Below are positions 1 through 7,986 of a stretch of DNA of 64,000 nucleotides, one piece after another; the first letter of the stretch is position 1; the number at the start of each line of letters is the position of its first letter. This DNA is from Neisseria arctica (lineage in GTDB: Bacteria > Pseudomonadota > Gammaproteobacteria > Burkholderiales > Neisseriaceae): positions 682,001 to 746,000 of the forward strand of contig NZ_CP091510.1 in the NCBI RefSeq assembly GCF_022870905.1, read 5' to 3'. A program made the translations under genes and the position numbers. The notes beneath the pieces were generated by a model. It was given only the letters and a program-made list of their open reading frames with translations. It had not been told where the DNA came from and ran no database searches.

Positions 1-165
1 TGCACTTAGACCGCTTGCCGCCAGCAAACCGCGTAAGTCGGATTCGCTTGGCGGTGTTTTGAGGTATTCGATAATGTGCGGCTCGATACCTGCATTGCGG
101 ATTAAGGCGAGGACATTTCTGGAAGTGCCGCAATTTGGATTGTGATAGATGGTTACTTTTTGCAT
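1..165 (-). CDS. arsC: Arsenate reductase ArsC, partial at window edge
   Basis: The minus-strand reading frame from the ATG at 165 encodes 55 residues beginning MQKVTIYHNPNCGTSRN, the N-terminus of the ArsC/Spx thioredoxin-fold arsenate reductases. The Cys in NPNCGTSRN (residue 12) is the catalytic cysteine that attacks arsenate; the electron donor in this class is glutathione and glutaredoxin. The rest of the protein lies outside the window. The start overlaps the 3' end of the DUF6428 gene by 13 bases, so it is probably translationally coupled as the third gene of an arsR-DUF6428-arsC operon. Family assignment rests on the seen motif and the ArsR neighbour; only the partial length limits confidence. 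Confidence 0.93.
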   Translation of the reverse strand, partial: MQKVTIYHNPNCGTSRNVLALIRNAGIEPHIIEYLKTPPSESDLRGLLAASGLSA

Positions 166-593
166 AATGAGTTTCCCAGTCGGATACGCGGTTTTTGTTG
201 CGGAATACCGCATTGGTCGGGTGCAAGGCATGCGGTCAGAGTGTTCTCCAAACGGAAAATGCCGTCTGAAAAAGAAAGGTGGTATTTGCCGATGGTTTGA
301 TATTGGTATTCGACTTCGATTTCTGCATCGGGCAAATCCAATTTACGCTCGCTCAGGCGGATGATGCTCAACAATTTGGCGGGTGAAAGCCTGTGTTCGG
401 TATCGTGCGCTACCCATAATTGGAAACCTATTCGGGTTTCATGGCGGATAATACCGCCGCAATCAATAAAGTGCTTATCGTTTTTGGCGACTTCGGTAAT
501 ATGGAAATGTGCGGGTACGGCAGAACCGCAGGGCAGGATGAATGTCAGTGCATTAAGGTTGTGGAGATGTTGTTTGAACTTGGAAAGTTTCAT
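153..593 (-). CDS. DUF6428 family protein in ars operon
   Basis: A 146-residue soluble protein starting MKLSKFKQHL, with no signal peptide or membrane segment. It resembles DUF6428 proteins, which I recall sitting beside arsR and arsC in many genomes; its biochemical role is unknown. The middle carries PAHFHITEV and IDCGGIIR, and the C-terminal part is rich in acidic and aromatic residues, ending with two cysteines (CLAPDQCG). I chose the ATG at 593 because it overlaps the arsR stop (ATGA), while the longer frame upstream runs through arsR. Function in arsenic handling is inferred from position only. Confidence 0.85.
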   Translation of the reverse strand: MKLSKFKQHLHNLNALTFILPCGSAVPAHFHITEVAKNDKHFIDCGGIIRHETRIGFQLWVAHDTEHRLSPAKLLSIIRLSERKLDLPDAEIEVEYQYQTIGKYHLSFSDGIFRLENTLTACLAPDQCGIPQQKPRIRLGNSLCKK

Positions 594-976
594 ATTGGTT
601 CGGATTTTTTGTCGGAATGGGCTATACAAATAGTATCCAGTGAAGATACGGCTTGGCGGCAATGGGAATTTTGTGCGCCTTGTGTTGGAGGATAGTTGGA
701 GCAACATTCTTCGGTTAGAAATGTAGTAAGCCCGACCATAAGTGCCAAATCTGCATGATAGCGTTGAAAGCGGCCTTCTTGTGTGGCTTTGATTAAGCCC
801 GTGTGGCACAAGTCTTTCAAATGGAAGGAGAGGTTGGCTGGAGATATGTTGAGGGTTTTAGCGATTTCTCCGGCCACCATCCCAGCGTCACCTTGAGTAA
901 CCAGTATGCGGAAAACGGCCAACCGTGTGGCAGAACCTAATGTGCCGAATAATTTGCTTGCAGTTTCAATATCCAT
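590..976 (-). CDS. arsR: ArsR/SmtB-family transcriptional regulator
   Basis: A 128-residue winged-helix protein beginning MDIETASKLFGTLGSATR. The helix-turn-helix lies around residues 30-75 (AGEIAKTLNISPANLSFHL), followed by the wing. It has the layout of ArsR repressors that release DNA on binding As(III). A vicinal Cys-Cys occurs near residue 91 (EECCSN) and another Cys further on, which could form the arsenite site; this is inference. The ATG at 976 is preferred over the upstream in-frame ATG at 1003, which would lie inside the palindromic operator. It heads the operon with DUF6428 and arsC and is probably autoregulated. Confidence 0.92.
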   Translation of the reverse strand: MDIETASKLFGTLGSATRLAVFRILVTQGDAGMVAGEIAKTLNISPANLSFHLKDLCHTGLIKATQEGRFQRYHADLALMVGLTTFLTEECCSNYPPTQGAQNSHCRQAVSSLDTICIAHSDKKSEPI

Positions 977-990
977 TGTCGAATGATAGC

Positions 991-1030
991 ATCCATATTT
1001 CAATATTTAAAGAAATATTGAAATATGGAT
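991..1030. promoter_or_regulatory. Palindromic ArsR operator candidate
   Basis: Perfect inverted repeat with 18-base arms (991-1008 and 1013-1030) around a 4-base centre, 15 bases upstream of the arsR start. Each arm contains ATATTTCAATAT, itself nearly symmetric, so two repressor dimers could bind. ArsR-family repressors bind AT-rich dyads close to their own start; assignment to this ArsR is inferred from position. Confidence 0.7.
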
Positions 1031-1036
1031 AAAAAT

Positions 1037-1084
1037 ATATGACCGACAGTAGAGGCCGTCTGAAAAACAGGCTGTCGGTCATAT
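1037..1084. terminator. Hairpin with DUS in the loop
   Basis: Inverted repeat ATATGACCGACAG (1037-1049) and CTGTCGGTCATAT (1072-1084). Its loop carries one AG-DUS (AGGCCGTCTGAA, 1053-1064). It lies between the PIG-L gene 3' end and the ars operon promoter, so it probably ends or insulates transcripts; there is no strong T-tract. Confidence 0.5.
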
Positions 1085-1119
1085 GTCTTAATAAATAGGT
1101 TGTTGGCGCTTGTATTGAT

Positions 1120-2505
1120 TTAATTGTAATGCTTTGCTCTATAAGAGATTTTTTGATACAGCTCATCATTGTAAAGATCGCTTACAGGCACGATATAAAA
1201 CAGCTCATTACTGCGGACAAAGCGGCTGATCAGGTTTTTATCAATGTGCAGAATATGATGACGCAAAGTATTCAAACCTCTGAAGAGCATATGTTGTGGT
1301 GATAAATAGTTGTCGGAATTGGGGCGGATATCATTCATAGCATCCAACGCTAATAGTTTCCGGTTACGCTCTTCTTTTGTAAGTGGGTGAGAAAAGATAG
1401 AGCGGAAATAAAACGGGTGCTCAAATTTTGGCGGCAGGCTCAGCATGGATCCGCTTGGGCCGATGGGGTAATCATCGCCGATATAGTGTAAGGTATGTAA
1501 AAACAATTCACCTTTGCGGTAATCGATTTTTTTCAGTGCGTCAAAAGTTGCCATGGCCGCCATTTGGTGGTCTTTATGTGCGTCTAGATTGGGAGTAGGG
1601 ACAACAATAATATCAGGCTGAAATACTTGAATAATATGGGCGAGATTGCCGACCAAATCATGCCAAGTTGAGCCGCCGGTCAGCTGCTTCGAGAATTCGG
1701 ATGAGTTACCGCTGCGGAAGATATTCAGGTCTGCCGTATCCAGTTTAGTTGATTTCACTTCCATATCGGGATGTTGGTACATTTCTTCTAAAGTACCGTC
1801 AAAAAAGCCAAGTTGTAAGATTTGTTCAGAGGGAACTTTGGCTAATAGCGGAACGGTTAGGCTGTTCCAAACGCGCATACGCCCCTTTTGCAGATATTGG
1901 GCTTCTGCTTCTTCGGGTTGGGTGCGGTTGTAAAGGTTGGGATAGTGGAAGCTGCCTCCCTCGCTGGCAGTTAATGTGACAATAAAACTATTTTGCGCGT
2001 GTGTTTCGTATAAACCGTATGCAGATAATTCGGCATCATCAGCATGAGGTGCGATAACCAGAATTTTTTTACCTTCTAACTGTCGGGCCGGATAAACGGA
2101 TAATTCGATTTCCTGATTGGAAAAGGCTAATCTTTGCGCAATAAGCTTTATGCATTTATCTGTTTCGCTGAATGTGTGGCTTAGGTTGAGATAACGTATG
2201 CCGCGACCTCCGTGTTCGACAGGATGCTGCCATTGGCCTTTGCTTGATTCAACTGTGATTACAGGGAGTTTCCAGTAGCCAGATAAAGATGATTTCACAC
2301 GTATTTTGGCTATTACTGTATCTCCTTCGTTTAAATTTGCCGGTAACTCCAGCGTACCGTTTTTCAACTGTACTTTTGCAGAAATAGGTAAATCATATTG
2401 ATAGTCTTTATTGGTATTGTAGGTAAATTGTTTTTTACGGCTGATAGCGATAATGGCTGCAGCAATGGGCGTTAATAAAACGCTGCTGAAGAAAATGCTT
2501 AACAT
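1120..2505 (-). CDS. Membrane-anchored PIG-L family deacetylase
   Basis: A 461-residue protein with an N-terminal membrane anchor (residues 1-22), a beta-rich region (about 40-135) and a PIG-L/LmbE catalytic domain from about 145. The zinc-binding motif is visible as PHADDAEL (154-157 is HADD), with the second histidine motif DAHKDH near residue 315. PIG-L enzymes remove N-acetyl groups from GlcNAc-containing glycans or small molecules; the substrate here is not deducible. The anchor and N-terminal domain suggest action at the periplasmic face of the inner membrane, possibly on a surface glycan. It is a lone minus-strand gene between the ars operon and a long AT-rich intergenic stretch. Confidence 0.88.
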   Translation of the reverse strand: MLSIFFSSVLLTPIAAAIIAISRKKQFTYNTNKDYQYDLPISAKVQLKNGTLELPANLNEGDTVIAKIRVKSSLSGYWKLPVITVESSKGQWQHPVEHGGRGIRYLNLSHTFSETDKCIKLIAQRLAFSNQEIELSVYPARQLEGKKILVIAPHADDAELSAYGLYETHAQNSFIVTLTASEGGSFHYPNLYNRTQPEEAEAQYLQKGRMRVWNSLTVPLLAKVPSEQILQLGFFDGTLEEMYQHPDMEVKSTKLDTADLNIFRSGNSSEFSKQLTGGSTWHDLVGNLAHIIQVFQPDIIVVPTPNLDAHKDHQMAAMATFDALKKIDYRKGELFLHTLHYIGDDYPIGPSGSMLSLPPKFEHPFYFRSIFSHPLTKEERNRKLLALDAMNDIRPNSDNYLSPQHMLFRGLNTLRHHILHIDKNLISRFVRSNELFYIVPVSDLYNDELYQKISYRAKHYN

Positions 2506-3102
2506 GATGGTGCCCGTATTGGTGGGTGTATATTTTGGGGAGGTTCGTGGGATGGCGGGAGCTCTACTTGGGAATGCAATAGATGGAAAGAATTATTGTA
2601 GAAATTTTATACACCCAATAATTAAGAGAATTCTTATGTCTATCTTAATTTTTTTGTGAAAGTATGAAAGCCATTTTTTGATGTGGAAATGATTTTCACA
2701 AACATGAGTACTGTCAGAGTATATTGCACAAGGATTATTTGAGTATGTATATAACATAAGATAGGAGTGTAAAGTGTTAAGAGTTAATATTATTTTTTAA
2801 AGATTTTTATTTGTTTTATTTAATTACTTTGAACTACATAAAACAATTCTGAGAATACCTGATATTATTAAAAGTGTAAATAAACAATAATATTTTATTT
2901 TTATTTGTCATTTTATTTTAATTTTAGTAATTATAATTATATTGAAATTTTATAGCTTATTAGCAGTTGATTTTATATGGATGGTGGGTTCATTTTTTGT
3001 AATGAAAAGATATTTGCTTTGATCGTAAAACCGAAATCAGCGTAATAAAAACGCCCGCCTGTGATTATTCAGGCGGGCGTTTAATATGCATTGCTAAGCA
3101 CT
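2506..3102. other. AT-rich intergenic region
   Basis: No reading frame with gene-like features is visible. The stretch is strongly AT-rich, especially 2640-3000. It presumably holds the promoter of the PIG-L gene on the minus strand. Its right end carries the terminator of the small membrane gene at 3103-3237. Confidence 0.5.
3047..3080 (-). terminator. Rho-independent terminator
   Basis: Ten-base GC-rich arms ACGCCCGCCT (3051-3060) and AGGCGGGCGT (3071-3080); read on the minus strand the stem is followed by a T-run (complement of 3047-3050). It sits just downstream of the 44-aa gene. Confidence 0.8.
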
Positions 3103-3237
3103 TTAGTGATGATGTATTTGGTGATTGGTTTTGCGTGGATCAAGGCGGTTATACATTACCCATACCATTAGGCTTAAATAGCCGATGCTGGATAATACGC
3201 CGATTACAGCAAAAATCGGTATAAGGCGTTCTATCAT
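3103..3237 (-). CDS. Small single-TM membrane protein, His-rich tail
   Basis: A 44-codon frame encodes an N-terminal hydrophobic segment (residues 5-28, starting MIERLIPIFAVIGVL) followed by a short basic cytoplasmic tail ending NHQIHHH. A good ribosome-binding site (TTGGAG) stands about 8 bases before the ATG at 3237, and a strong terminator follows the stop, both supporting a real gene. Such peptides are typical of small subunits or stabilisers of membrane complexes (for example oxidase accessory peptides), but I do not recognise the family, and the neighbours give no partner. The terminal histidines could bind metal; this is speculation. Confidence 0.7.
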   Translation of the reverse strand: MIERLIPIFAVIGVLSSIGYLSLMVWVMYNRLDPRKTNHQIHHH

Positions 3238-3571
3238 AGAAAATACTCCAAGATGAAATGATGTAAGCTGAAGCAATAGGTTTTCAAGTTATACAGCGAA
3301 ATTGCTGCTTATTTTTCCCGTAGTTATATTCACAAATAAAACTATATTTTTGAATATAATAAAATTATGATACTGAATGAACGGTCCGTCAATGATGTTG
3401 CATGGTAAAAGTCATTGTAATCATAGAATTTACATATTGATACGTGAGCAGTTGTATTTTTGCAGCTAAATTTTGTTACGTTTGTTTGAATGCTTCAGGC
3501 AAATTTGATTTTTATTTTATGTTTTAAAATTTAAAAGTCATGATATTATGTTTTATTTGTTTGGGGTTGTA
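3238..3571. other. AT-rich divergent intergenic region
   Basis: Separates the 44-aa membrane gene (minus) from the YeeE-like gene (plus). It must hold both promoters but I see no convincing operator or RNA. The part before 3548 is very rich in T and A. Confidence 0.4.
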
Positions 3572-3979
3572 ATGAATACTTGGTTATCTGCATTGGCGGG
3601 CGGTCTGCTTATTGGTTTCGCAGCCGCAATATTATGGCGTGGGTATGGCCGGATTATGGGGTGTAGCGGTATTTTAGCCGGGCTTTTTCGGGGTGGGGCT
3701 TGGCGAGTGGCATTTGTTGCAGGTGTTTTGGTTTCACCTTGGTTATATAAAATTTGGTTTGGTATTCCGGAGATTGTAGTCACGAATCAGCCGGTCCTTT
3801 TGGTGTTAGGTGGATTATTGGTAGGTTACGGAGTACGTTTAGGTTCTGGTTGCACCAGCGGACATGGGGTATGCGGTTTGGGGCGGTTATCAAAACGCTC
3901 GGCAGTGGCGGTGGGTGTGTTTATGCTGTTTGGATTTTTAACTGTTTTTATATTGAAGCATATGGTGGGTATAGTATGA
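3572..3979 (+). CDS. YeeE/YedE-family sulfur transporter subunit
   Basis: A 135-residue integral membrane protein with about four hydrophobic segments. It has the family signatures MGCSGILAGLF (about residue 28) and GSGCTSGHGVCGLGRLS (about 91-107), the conserved cysteines being used in thiosulfate or sulfur-compound transport in the YeeE/YedE (PF04143) family. I prefer the ATG at 3572, which has GGGG five bases upstream, over the ATG at 3548, which lacks a ribosome-binding site. It overlaps the next gene by ATGA, so the two half-size proteins are co-translated and probably form one transporter. Confidence 0.9.
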   Translation: MNTWLSALAGGLLIGFAAAILWRGYGRIMGCSGILAGLFRGGAWRVAFVAGVLVSPWLYKIWFGIPEIVVTNQPVLLVLGGLLVGYGVRLGSGCTSGHGVCGLGRLSKRSAVAVGVFMLFGFLTVFILKHMVGIV

Positions 3980-4404
3980 AGATTTTAGGGGTATTTTTGT
4001 CCGGCCTTTTATTTGGATTCGGTCTGCTGCTTTCGGGAATGGCTAATCCGCAAAAAGTGCAGAATTTTTTGGATGTATTTGGTAATTGGGATCCGTCGTT
4101 GGCTTTTGTGATGACGGGAGCGGTAATTGTTACATTATGGGCTTTTCGTATCGGAAGAGGCGCAAAGCACAAAGCGCAACCAAAATGGTCGGAACGGTTT
4201 CATAGTCCGGAAACCGTACATATCGACAAATCTTTATTGCTGGGCAGTGCTCTATTCGGTATCGGTTGGGGTGTAGCAGGTATTTGTCCGGGGCCTGCAT
4301 TGGTATTGATAGGCATGCTGAGAGTCGAAATGTTGTGGTTTGGTGGTGCAATGGCAGTGGGATTGTCGTTATATCACTTGCAGAACAAGCATCGGATAGC
4401 GTAA
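3976..4404 (+). CDS. DUF6691/YeeE-like transporter second half
   Basis: A 142-residue membrane protein beginning MKILGVFLSGLLFGFG, with about four hydrophobic segments. It carries SGMANPQKVQNFLDVFG (about 20-36) and GIGWGVAGICPGPALV (about 103-118), typical of the DUF6691 partner of split YeeE transporters. The start overlaps the previous stop (ATGA), supporting co-translation. Inferred role: import of a reduced sulfur species together with the upstream subunit. No sulfurtransferase gene is adjacent, so the substrate remains open. Confidence 0.9.
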   Translation: MKILGVFLSGLLFGFGLLLSGMANPQKVQNFLDVFGNWDPSLAFVMTGAVIVTLWAFRIGRGAKHKAQPKWSERFHSPETVHIDKSLLLGSALFGIGWGVAGICPGPALVLIGMLRVEMLWFGGAMAVGLSLYHLQNKHRIA

Positions 4405-4560
4405 ATTGCTTTATAGTTATTCAAGATAGGAATTTCGACCTGAATGTCGGAGGTCGGTAGCCGATATTTTTTGGCGGGCAGACAAATAGTCGTTAATACG
4501 GACGAGCGGCCGTTCCTTTTTTATAAGTTTGTAGAGTTTATCGATAGTTTGGGAGGTGCT

Positions 4561-4953
4561 ATGAAATATATTCCGGTATTCTGCGGTTTGGCTGTATCGG
4601 TATTGGCGGGCTGTGCAGCCACTCCCGAGCAGATTGCGGCCAGAGAAGAAGCAAGGCGCCGTTACGAGCAAGATCTTCAGATTACCTTGGCAGCACAATG
4701 TGATGTAAAAACGGCTGAAATCATGCGGGCGCAATTTGATAAATCCGTCGACTTGGATAGTAAGGCAGGAAAGGAATTTCGCTTGCAATATATTGATAAG
4801 ATTTCTGATCCTATGTTCCAAAGCTGCTACAAAATGGCTTGGCAGAACTATATTTCTCAGAAAAAGTTGCAACAGATACGTTATTACTACGATGACTGGG
4901 ATGACTTTTATTATCCGTTTCAGAGGCCGTTTCGGCGTTATTACGGGTGGTGA
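4561..4953 (+). CDS. Small lipoprotein, unknown function
   Basis: A 130-residue lipoprotein starting MKYIPVFCGLAVSVLAGC, with the lipobox LAGC and modified Cys18. The mature part has a charged helical stretch (about 24-45), two further cysteines that could pair, and a Tyr/Asp/Phe/Arg-rich C-terminus (YYYDDWDDFYY). The ATG at 4561 follows a clear GGGAGG. I do not recognise a named family. A DUS-pair terminator follows, so it is probably monocistronic. Confidence 0.8.
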   Translation: MKYIPVFCGLAVSVLAGCAATPEQIAAREEARRRYEQDLQITLAAQCDVKTAEIMRAQFDKSVDLDSKAGKEFRLQYIDKISDPMFQSCYKMAWQNYISQKKLQQIRYYYDDWDDFYYPFQRPFRRYYGW

Positions 4954-4973
4954 GTAACGATATTGAAGATGAT

Positions 4974-5014
4974 TTCAGACGGCCTGAACACATAATATTG
5001 GCCGTCTGAAATTT
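4974..5014 (+). terminator. DUS inverted-pair terminator
   Basis: TTCAGACGGCC (4974-4984) pairs with GGCCGTCTGAA (5000-5010) followed by ATTTT. Ends the lipoprotein gene at 4561-4953. Confidence 0.75.
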
Positions 5015-5122
5015 TCTAAGCCAGATTCATATTGAATATTATTAAATGAAATACAGTACAACAATATTGCGGGGAAAGAGGAAAACTACTGTTTAAAAAC
5101 GGTTTTGTTGAAAAGGCGGAAT

Positions 5123-6043
5123 ATGCAGAAAATTTTATTGACGTTATTTGCTTTGTTTTGGGCAGTGACGGGGTTTGCTAAAAGTAATATTCAAGACAAC
5201 ACATTTTTATGGAAAATCAGCAAAGAAGGTAGACCTGATTCTTATCTGTTGGGTACGATGCACGTCGGCCCTGTGGGTGTGCGGCTGCCGGCTGCTTATC
5301 AGGGTGCATTGGATCGAGTTGAACGGTTGGTGGTAGAAAGCAATGAGGCCGAATTGCATGATCCCCGCTATGCCGCGGATATGGCAAAAATGTTTTTACT
5401 GATGGCAGACGGCCGAACTTTAAATCAATCGCTGGGGGCAAGGCGGATAGAGGCATTAAACCGTTCTTTATCGCTAGGTAACGACAAATTGGCATTTGAC
5501 GGCAACAGTAAATTGAAACCTTGGGCCGTATGGCTTTCCGTTCAAAGCTTGTTTGTGCCCAAAGGTTATTCTTCCGAATACGGTATTGATGTCCAGTTGA
5601 TTAAGCGTGCAACGGAAAGCGGAAAGACAGTGATGGCGTTAGAGCGCTTGGAGCCTTTGCATTATTTTCAAACTGTTCCCGAAGATAAAATCAAGCGGGG
5701 TTTTGATGTCATCAATCGCAATCCCAAGCGTTTTTTAAAGCAGCAGGCACAAGCAATTGAAGACTACTATGCAGGTAACGCTTTAAAGTTGTGGTCGGAT
5801 TTGGCTAATCCGAACTATGTATTGGCAGGAACGCCCGGGCGCGACAGGGCATACTGGCAAGACTTTCTATACAATAAGCTTTTAATCGAGCGAAACCAGC
5901 AATGGCTGCCAAAGCTGATTGAAATTTTGCCTAAAGAGCCGACTTTGGTGGCGGTAGGAGCGGCGCATCTTGATGGAGAACATGGCTTAATACGCCGTTT
6001 ACGTCAGGTTGGCTACCGGGTAGAACCGGTGCGAACACGATAA
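5123..6043 (+). CDS. TraB/GumN family protein
   Basis: A 306-residue exported protein: signal peptide MQKILLTLFALFWAVTGFA, then a TraB/GumN domain. Family motifs are YLLGTMHVGPVG (about residue 42) and VAVGAAHLDGEHGLIRRL near the C-terminus. Members are thought to be Tiki-like metalloproteases or related periplasmic proteins, but bacterial functions are largely unproven. The ATG at 5123 has AAGGCGG about 4 bases upstream; the frame could also open at 5105. It stands alone between two DUS-pair terminators. Confidence 0.88.
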   Translation: MQKILLTLFALFWAVTGFAKSNIQDNTFLWKISKEGRPDSYLLGTMHVGPVGVRLPAAYQGALDRVERLVVESNEAELHDPRYAADMAKMFLLMADGRTLNQSLGARRIEALNRSLSLGNDKLAFDGNSKLKPWAVWLSVQSLFVPKGYSSEYGIDVQLIKRATESGKTVMALERLEPLHYFQTVPEDKIKRGFDVINRNPKRFLKQQAQAIEDYYAGNALKLWSDLANPNYVLAGTPGRDRAYWQDFLYNKLLIERNQQWLPKLIEILPKEPTLVAVGAAHLDGEHGLIRRLRQVGYRVEPVRTR

Positions 6044-6116
6044 CCGTAAAGGTATAAATTGACCCGAAGTTGAAAAAGGCGGATAATTTACAACACTCTA
6101 TCTAACGATATTTATC

Positions 6117-6149
6117 TGTTTCAGACGGCGCTTCACGCCGTCTGAAACA
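6117..6149 (+). terminator. DUS inverted-pair terminator
   Basis: GTTTCAGACGGCG and CGCCGTCTGAAAC arms around CTTCA, between the TraB-like gene and trhP. Confidence 0.7.
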
Positions 6150-6170
6150 TTTGTAAGGTTTAAAACACAC

Positions 6171-7526
6171 ATGAAATCTCCCGAACTTTTATTACCGGCC
6201 GGCGGCTTGGAGCGTATGCGTGCCGCATTTGATTACGGTGCGGATGCCGTTTATGCGGGTAGCCCGCGTTACTCGCTGCGTGCGCGTAACAACGAATTTG
6301 CCAAATTGGACGTATTGGAAACCGGCATCCGAGAAGCGCACGAGCGCGGTAAAAAATTCTTTCTTACAGTCAACACCTTACCGCACAATAGTAAGCTGAA
6401 AACCTTCATAGCGGATATGGAGCCATTGATTGCCATGAAGCCCGATGCTTTGATTATGGCAGACCCAGGCTTGATCATGAATGTACGCGAGCGTTGGCCG
6501 GAAATGCCTATTCATCTTTCCGTGCAAGCGAATACCACCAACTGGTGGGGCGTGAAATTCTGGCAGAAAATCGGTGTGGAGCGCATTATTCTTTCCCGCG
6601 AGCTTTCTATGGAAGAAATCGCCGAAATCCGCCAAGAATGCCCGGATATCGAGTTGGAGGTATTTGTACACGGTGCATTGTGTATTGCTTATTCCGGCCG
6701 CTGCCTGCTTTCGGGTTATTTCAACCACCGCGACCCCAACCAAGGTACTTGTACCAACGCTTGCCGTTGGGATTACAAAGTACATGATACCGAAACCGAT
6801 GAAATGGGTGACAGCAAACTCTTGCAAGGTTTTGATTTTAATAAAGCCCAAGAAGAAGCCAATTCAGTTTTCGAAGGCATTAACGGACAAATCCGCCATC
6901 CGGCTGCTGATAAAGTATTCTTAATAGAAGAAGCGAACCGCCCCGGTGAGCTGATGCCGATTATGGAGGATGAACACGGCACTTACATCATGAACTCCAA
7001 AGACTTACGTGCGATTGAGCAAGTGGCCAAGCTGGCGGAAATCGGCGTAGACAGTTTGAAAGTAGAAGGACGTACTAAGTCCGTATATTACGTTGCCCGT
7101 GTGGCTCAGGCCTACCGCAAGGCTATTGATGATGCCGTTGCCGGCCGTCCCTTCGATTACAGCTTGCTGGCTGAGCTGGAGGGCTTGGCCAATCGCGGCT
7201 ATACTCCCGGATTTTTGGAACGCCACCAGACAAAAGAGTACCAAAACTATCTCTCAGGCCATTCTTTGGCCAAGCAAAGCCAATTTGTCGGTCAAGTTAC
7301 AGAAATTGATGAAGAGGGCTGGGCTACAGTGGATGTGAAAAACAAATTCAGTGTCGGTGATACCTTGGAAATTATTCATCCGAGTGGAAATCAAACACTG
7401 GTATTGGCGCAGATGAAACGTAAGGGAGAAGCAGTTGAGGTGGCTCCCGGTAACGGTGTCCAAGTACAGATTCCATCAATGAAAGGTAAAGAAAAAGCCT
7501 TATTGGCCCGTGTGATGAATCCGTAA
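6171..7526 (+). CDS. trhP: tRNA 5-hydroxyuridine synthase TrhP (U32 peptidase family)
   Basis: A 451-residue soluble protein, full length for the YegQ/TrhP branch of the U32 family, starting MKSPELLLPAGGLERMRAAF. TrhP hydroxylates U34 of tRNAs, using prephenate-derived chemistry, as the first step to cmo5U/mo5U wobble modification. The conserved cysteines that bind an Fe-S cluster are visible in the order C-x6-C-x15-C-x3-C, about residues 168-195 (first block CIAYSGRC). The C-terminal beta domain (about 360-451) is also present. Monocistronic, with a DUS terminator directly after the stop. Confidence 0.93.
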   Translation: MKSPELLLPAGGLERMRAAFDYGADAVYAGSPRYSLRARNNEFAKLDVLETGIREAHERGKKFFLTVNTLPHNSKLKTFIADMEPLIAMKPDALIMADPGLIMNVRERWPEMPIHLSVQANTTNWWGVKFWQKIGVERIILSRELSMEEIAEIRQECPDIELEVFVHGALCIAYSGRCLLSGYFNHRDPNQGTCTNACRWDYKVHDTETDEMGDSKLLQGFDFNKAQEEANSVFEGINGQIRHPAADKVFLIEEANRPGELMPIMEDEHGTYIMNSKDLRAIEQVAKLAEIGVDSLKVEGRTKSVYYVARVAQAYRKAIDDAVAGRPFDYSLLAELEGLANRGYTPGFLERHQTKEYQNYLSGHSLAKQSQFVGQVTEIDEEGWATVDVKNKFSVGDTLEIIHPSGNQTLVLAQMKRKGEAVEVAPGNGVQVQIPSMKGKEKALLARVMNP

Positions 7527-7537
7527 ATGGTGAGATA

Positions 7538-7576
7538 AAAAGATGCCGTCTGAAATTTTCAGACGGCATCTTTTTA
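7538..7576 (+). terminator. DUS inverted-pair terminator of trhP
   Basis: AGATGCCGTCTGAAA pairs with TTTCAGACGGCATCT, followed by TTTTTAT. Confidence 0.85.
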
Positions 7577-7761
7577 TATTTTTATGGTTCAAGGTGCAGT
7601 AATACTTGGAACGGGCAGTCATACAATGGAAAAGAAAATAAATAATTTGAGCTGTATGCAAATAGGGTTAACGTATGGTTTCTTAATAGAGGATGATTAG
7701 TTTTTATCTGTGTAATCAAAAGCTTTTCTTTATTTAATGAAATGGTTATGCCCCATATACC

Positions 7762-7796
7762 AGGCCGTCTGAAATTTTTCAGACGGCCTTTTTTAA
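7762..7796. terminator. DUS inverted-pair terminator
   Basis: AGGCCGTCTGAAA and TTTCAGACGGCCT followed by TTTTTT. It lies 190 bases after the trhP terminator with no gene between, so it insulates the iron-uptake operon or ends an unseen transcript. Confidence 0.75.
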
Positions 7797-7831
7797 CCCG
7801 CTTTTTAAAATCAAATATAAAAGAATATATA

Positions 7832-7881
7832 TATAAAATATAATTATTATTATTTGCAAATAATAATAATTATATTTTATA
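7832..7881. promoter_or_regulatory. 50-bp perfect palindrome, probable Fur operator
   Basis: The 25-base arms 7832-7856 and 7857-7881 are exact reverse complements, centred on TTTGCAAA. The arms are built from ATAAT/ATTAT steps as in extended Fur sites (GATAATGATAATCATTATC). It lies 106 bases upstream of the TbpB-like start, where the promoter would be. Iron repression through Fur is inferred from sequence style and gene function. Confidence 0.65.
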
Positions 7882-7986
7882 ATAAATTTGTATGTTAATT
7901 AACCTTTACAGTAGTAAAGTTGGGTGTTGCTGGTAATGGTTTTATTTTTATATTTTATAAAACAATGTTTTAATGATGGAGGTGGT

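Larger units (their letters stand above)
7577..7986. other. Intergenic region before the TbpB-like gene
   Basis: Contains about 185 bases between two terminators with no convincing reading frame, then a second DUS terminator, then the Fur-like palindrome and the leader of the TbpB-like gene. A small RNA between the two terminators is possible but no clear promoter was found. Confidence 0.4.
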
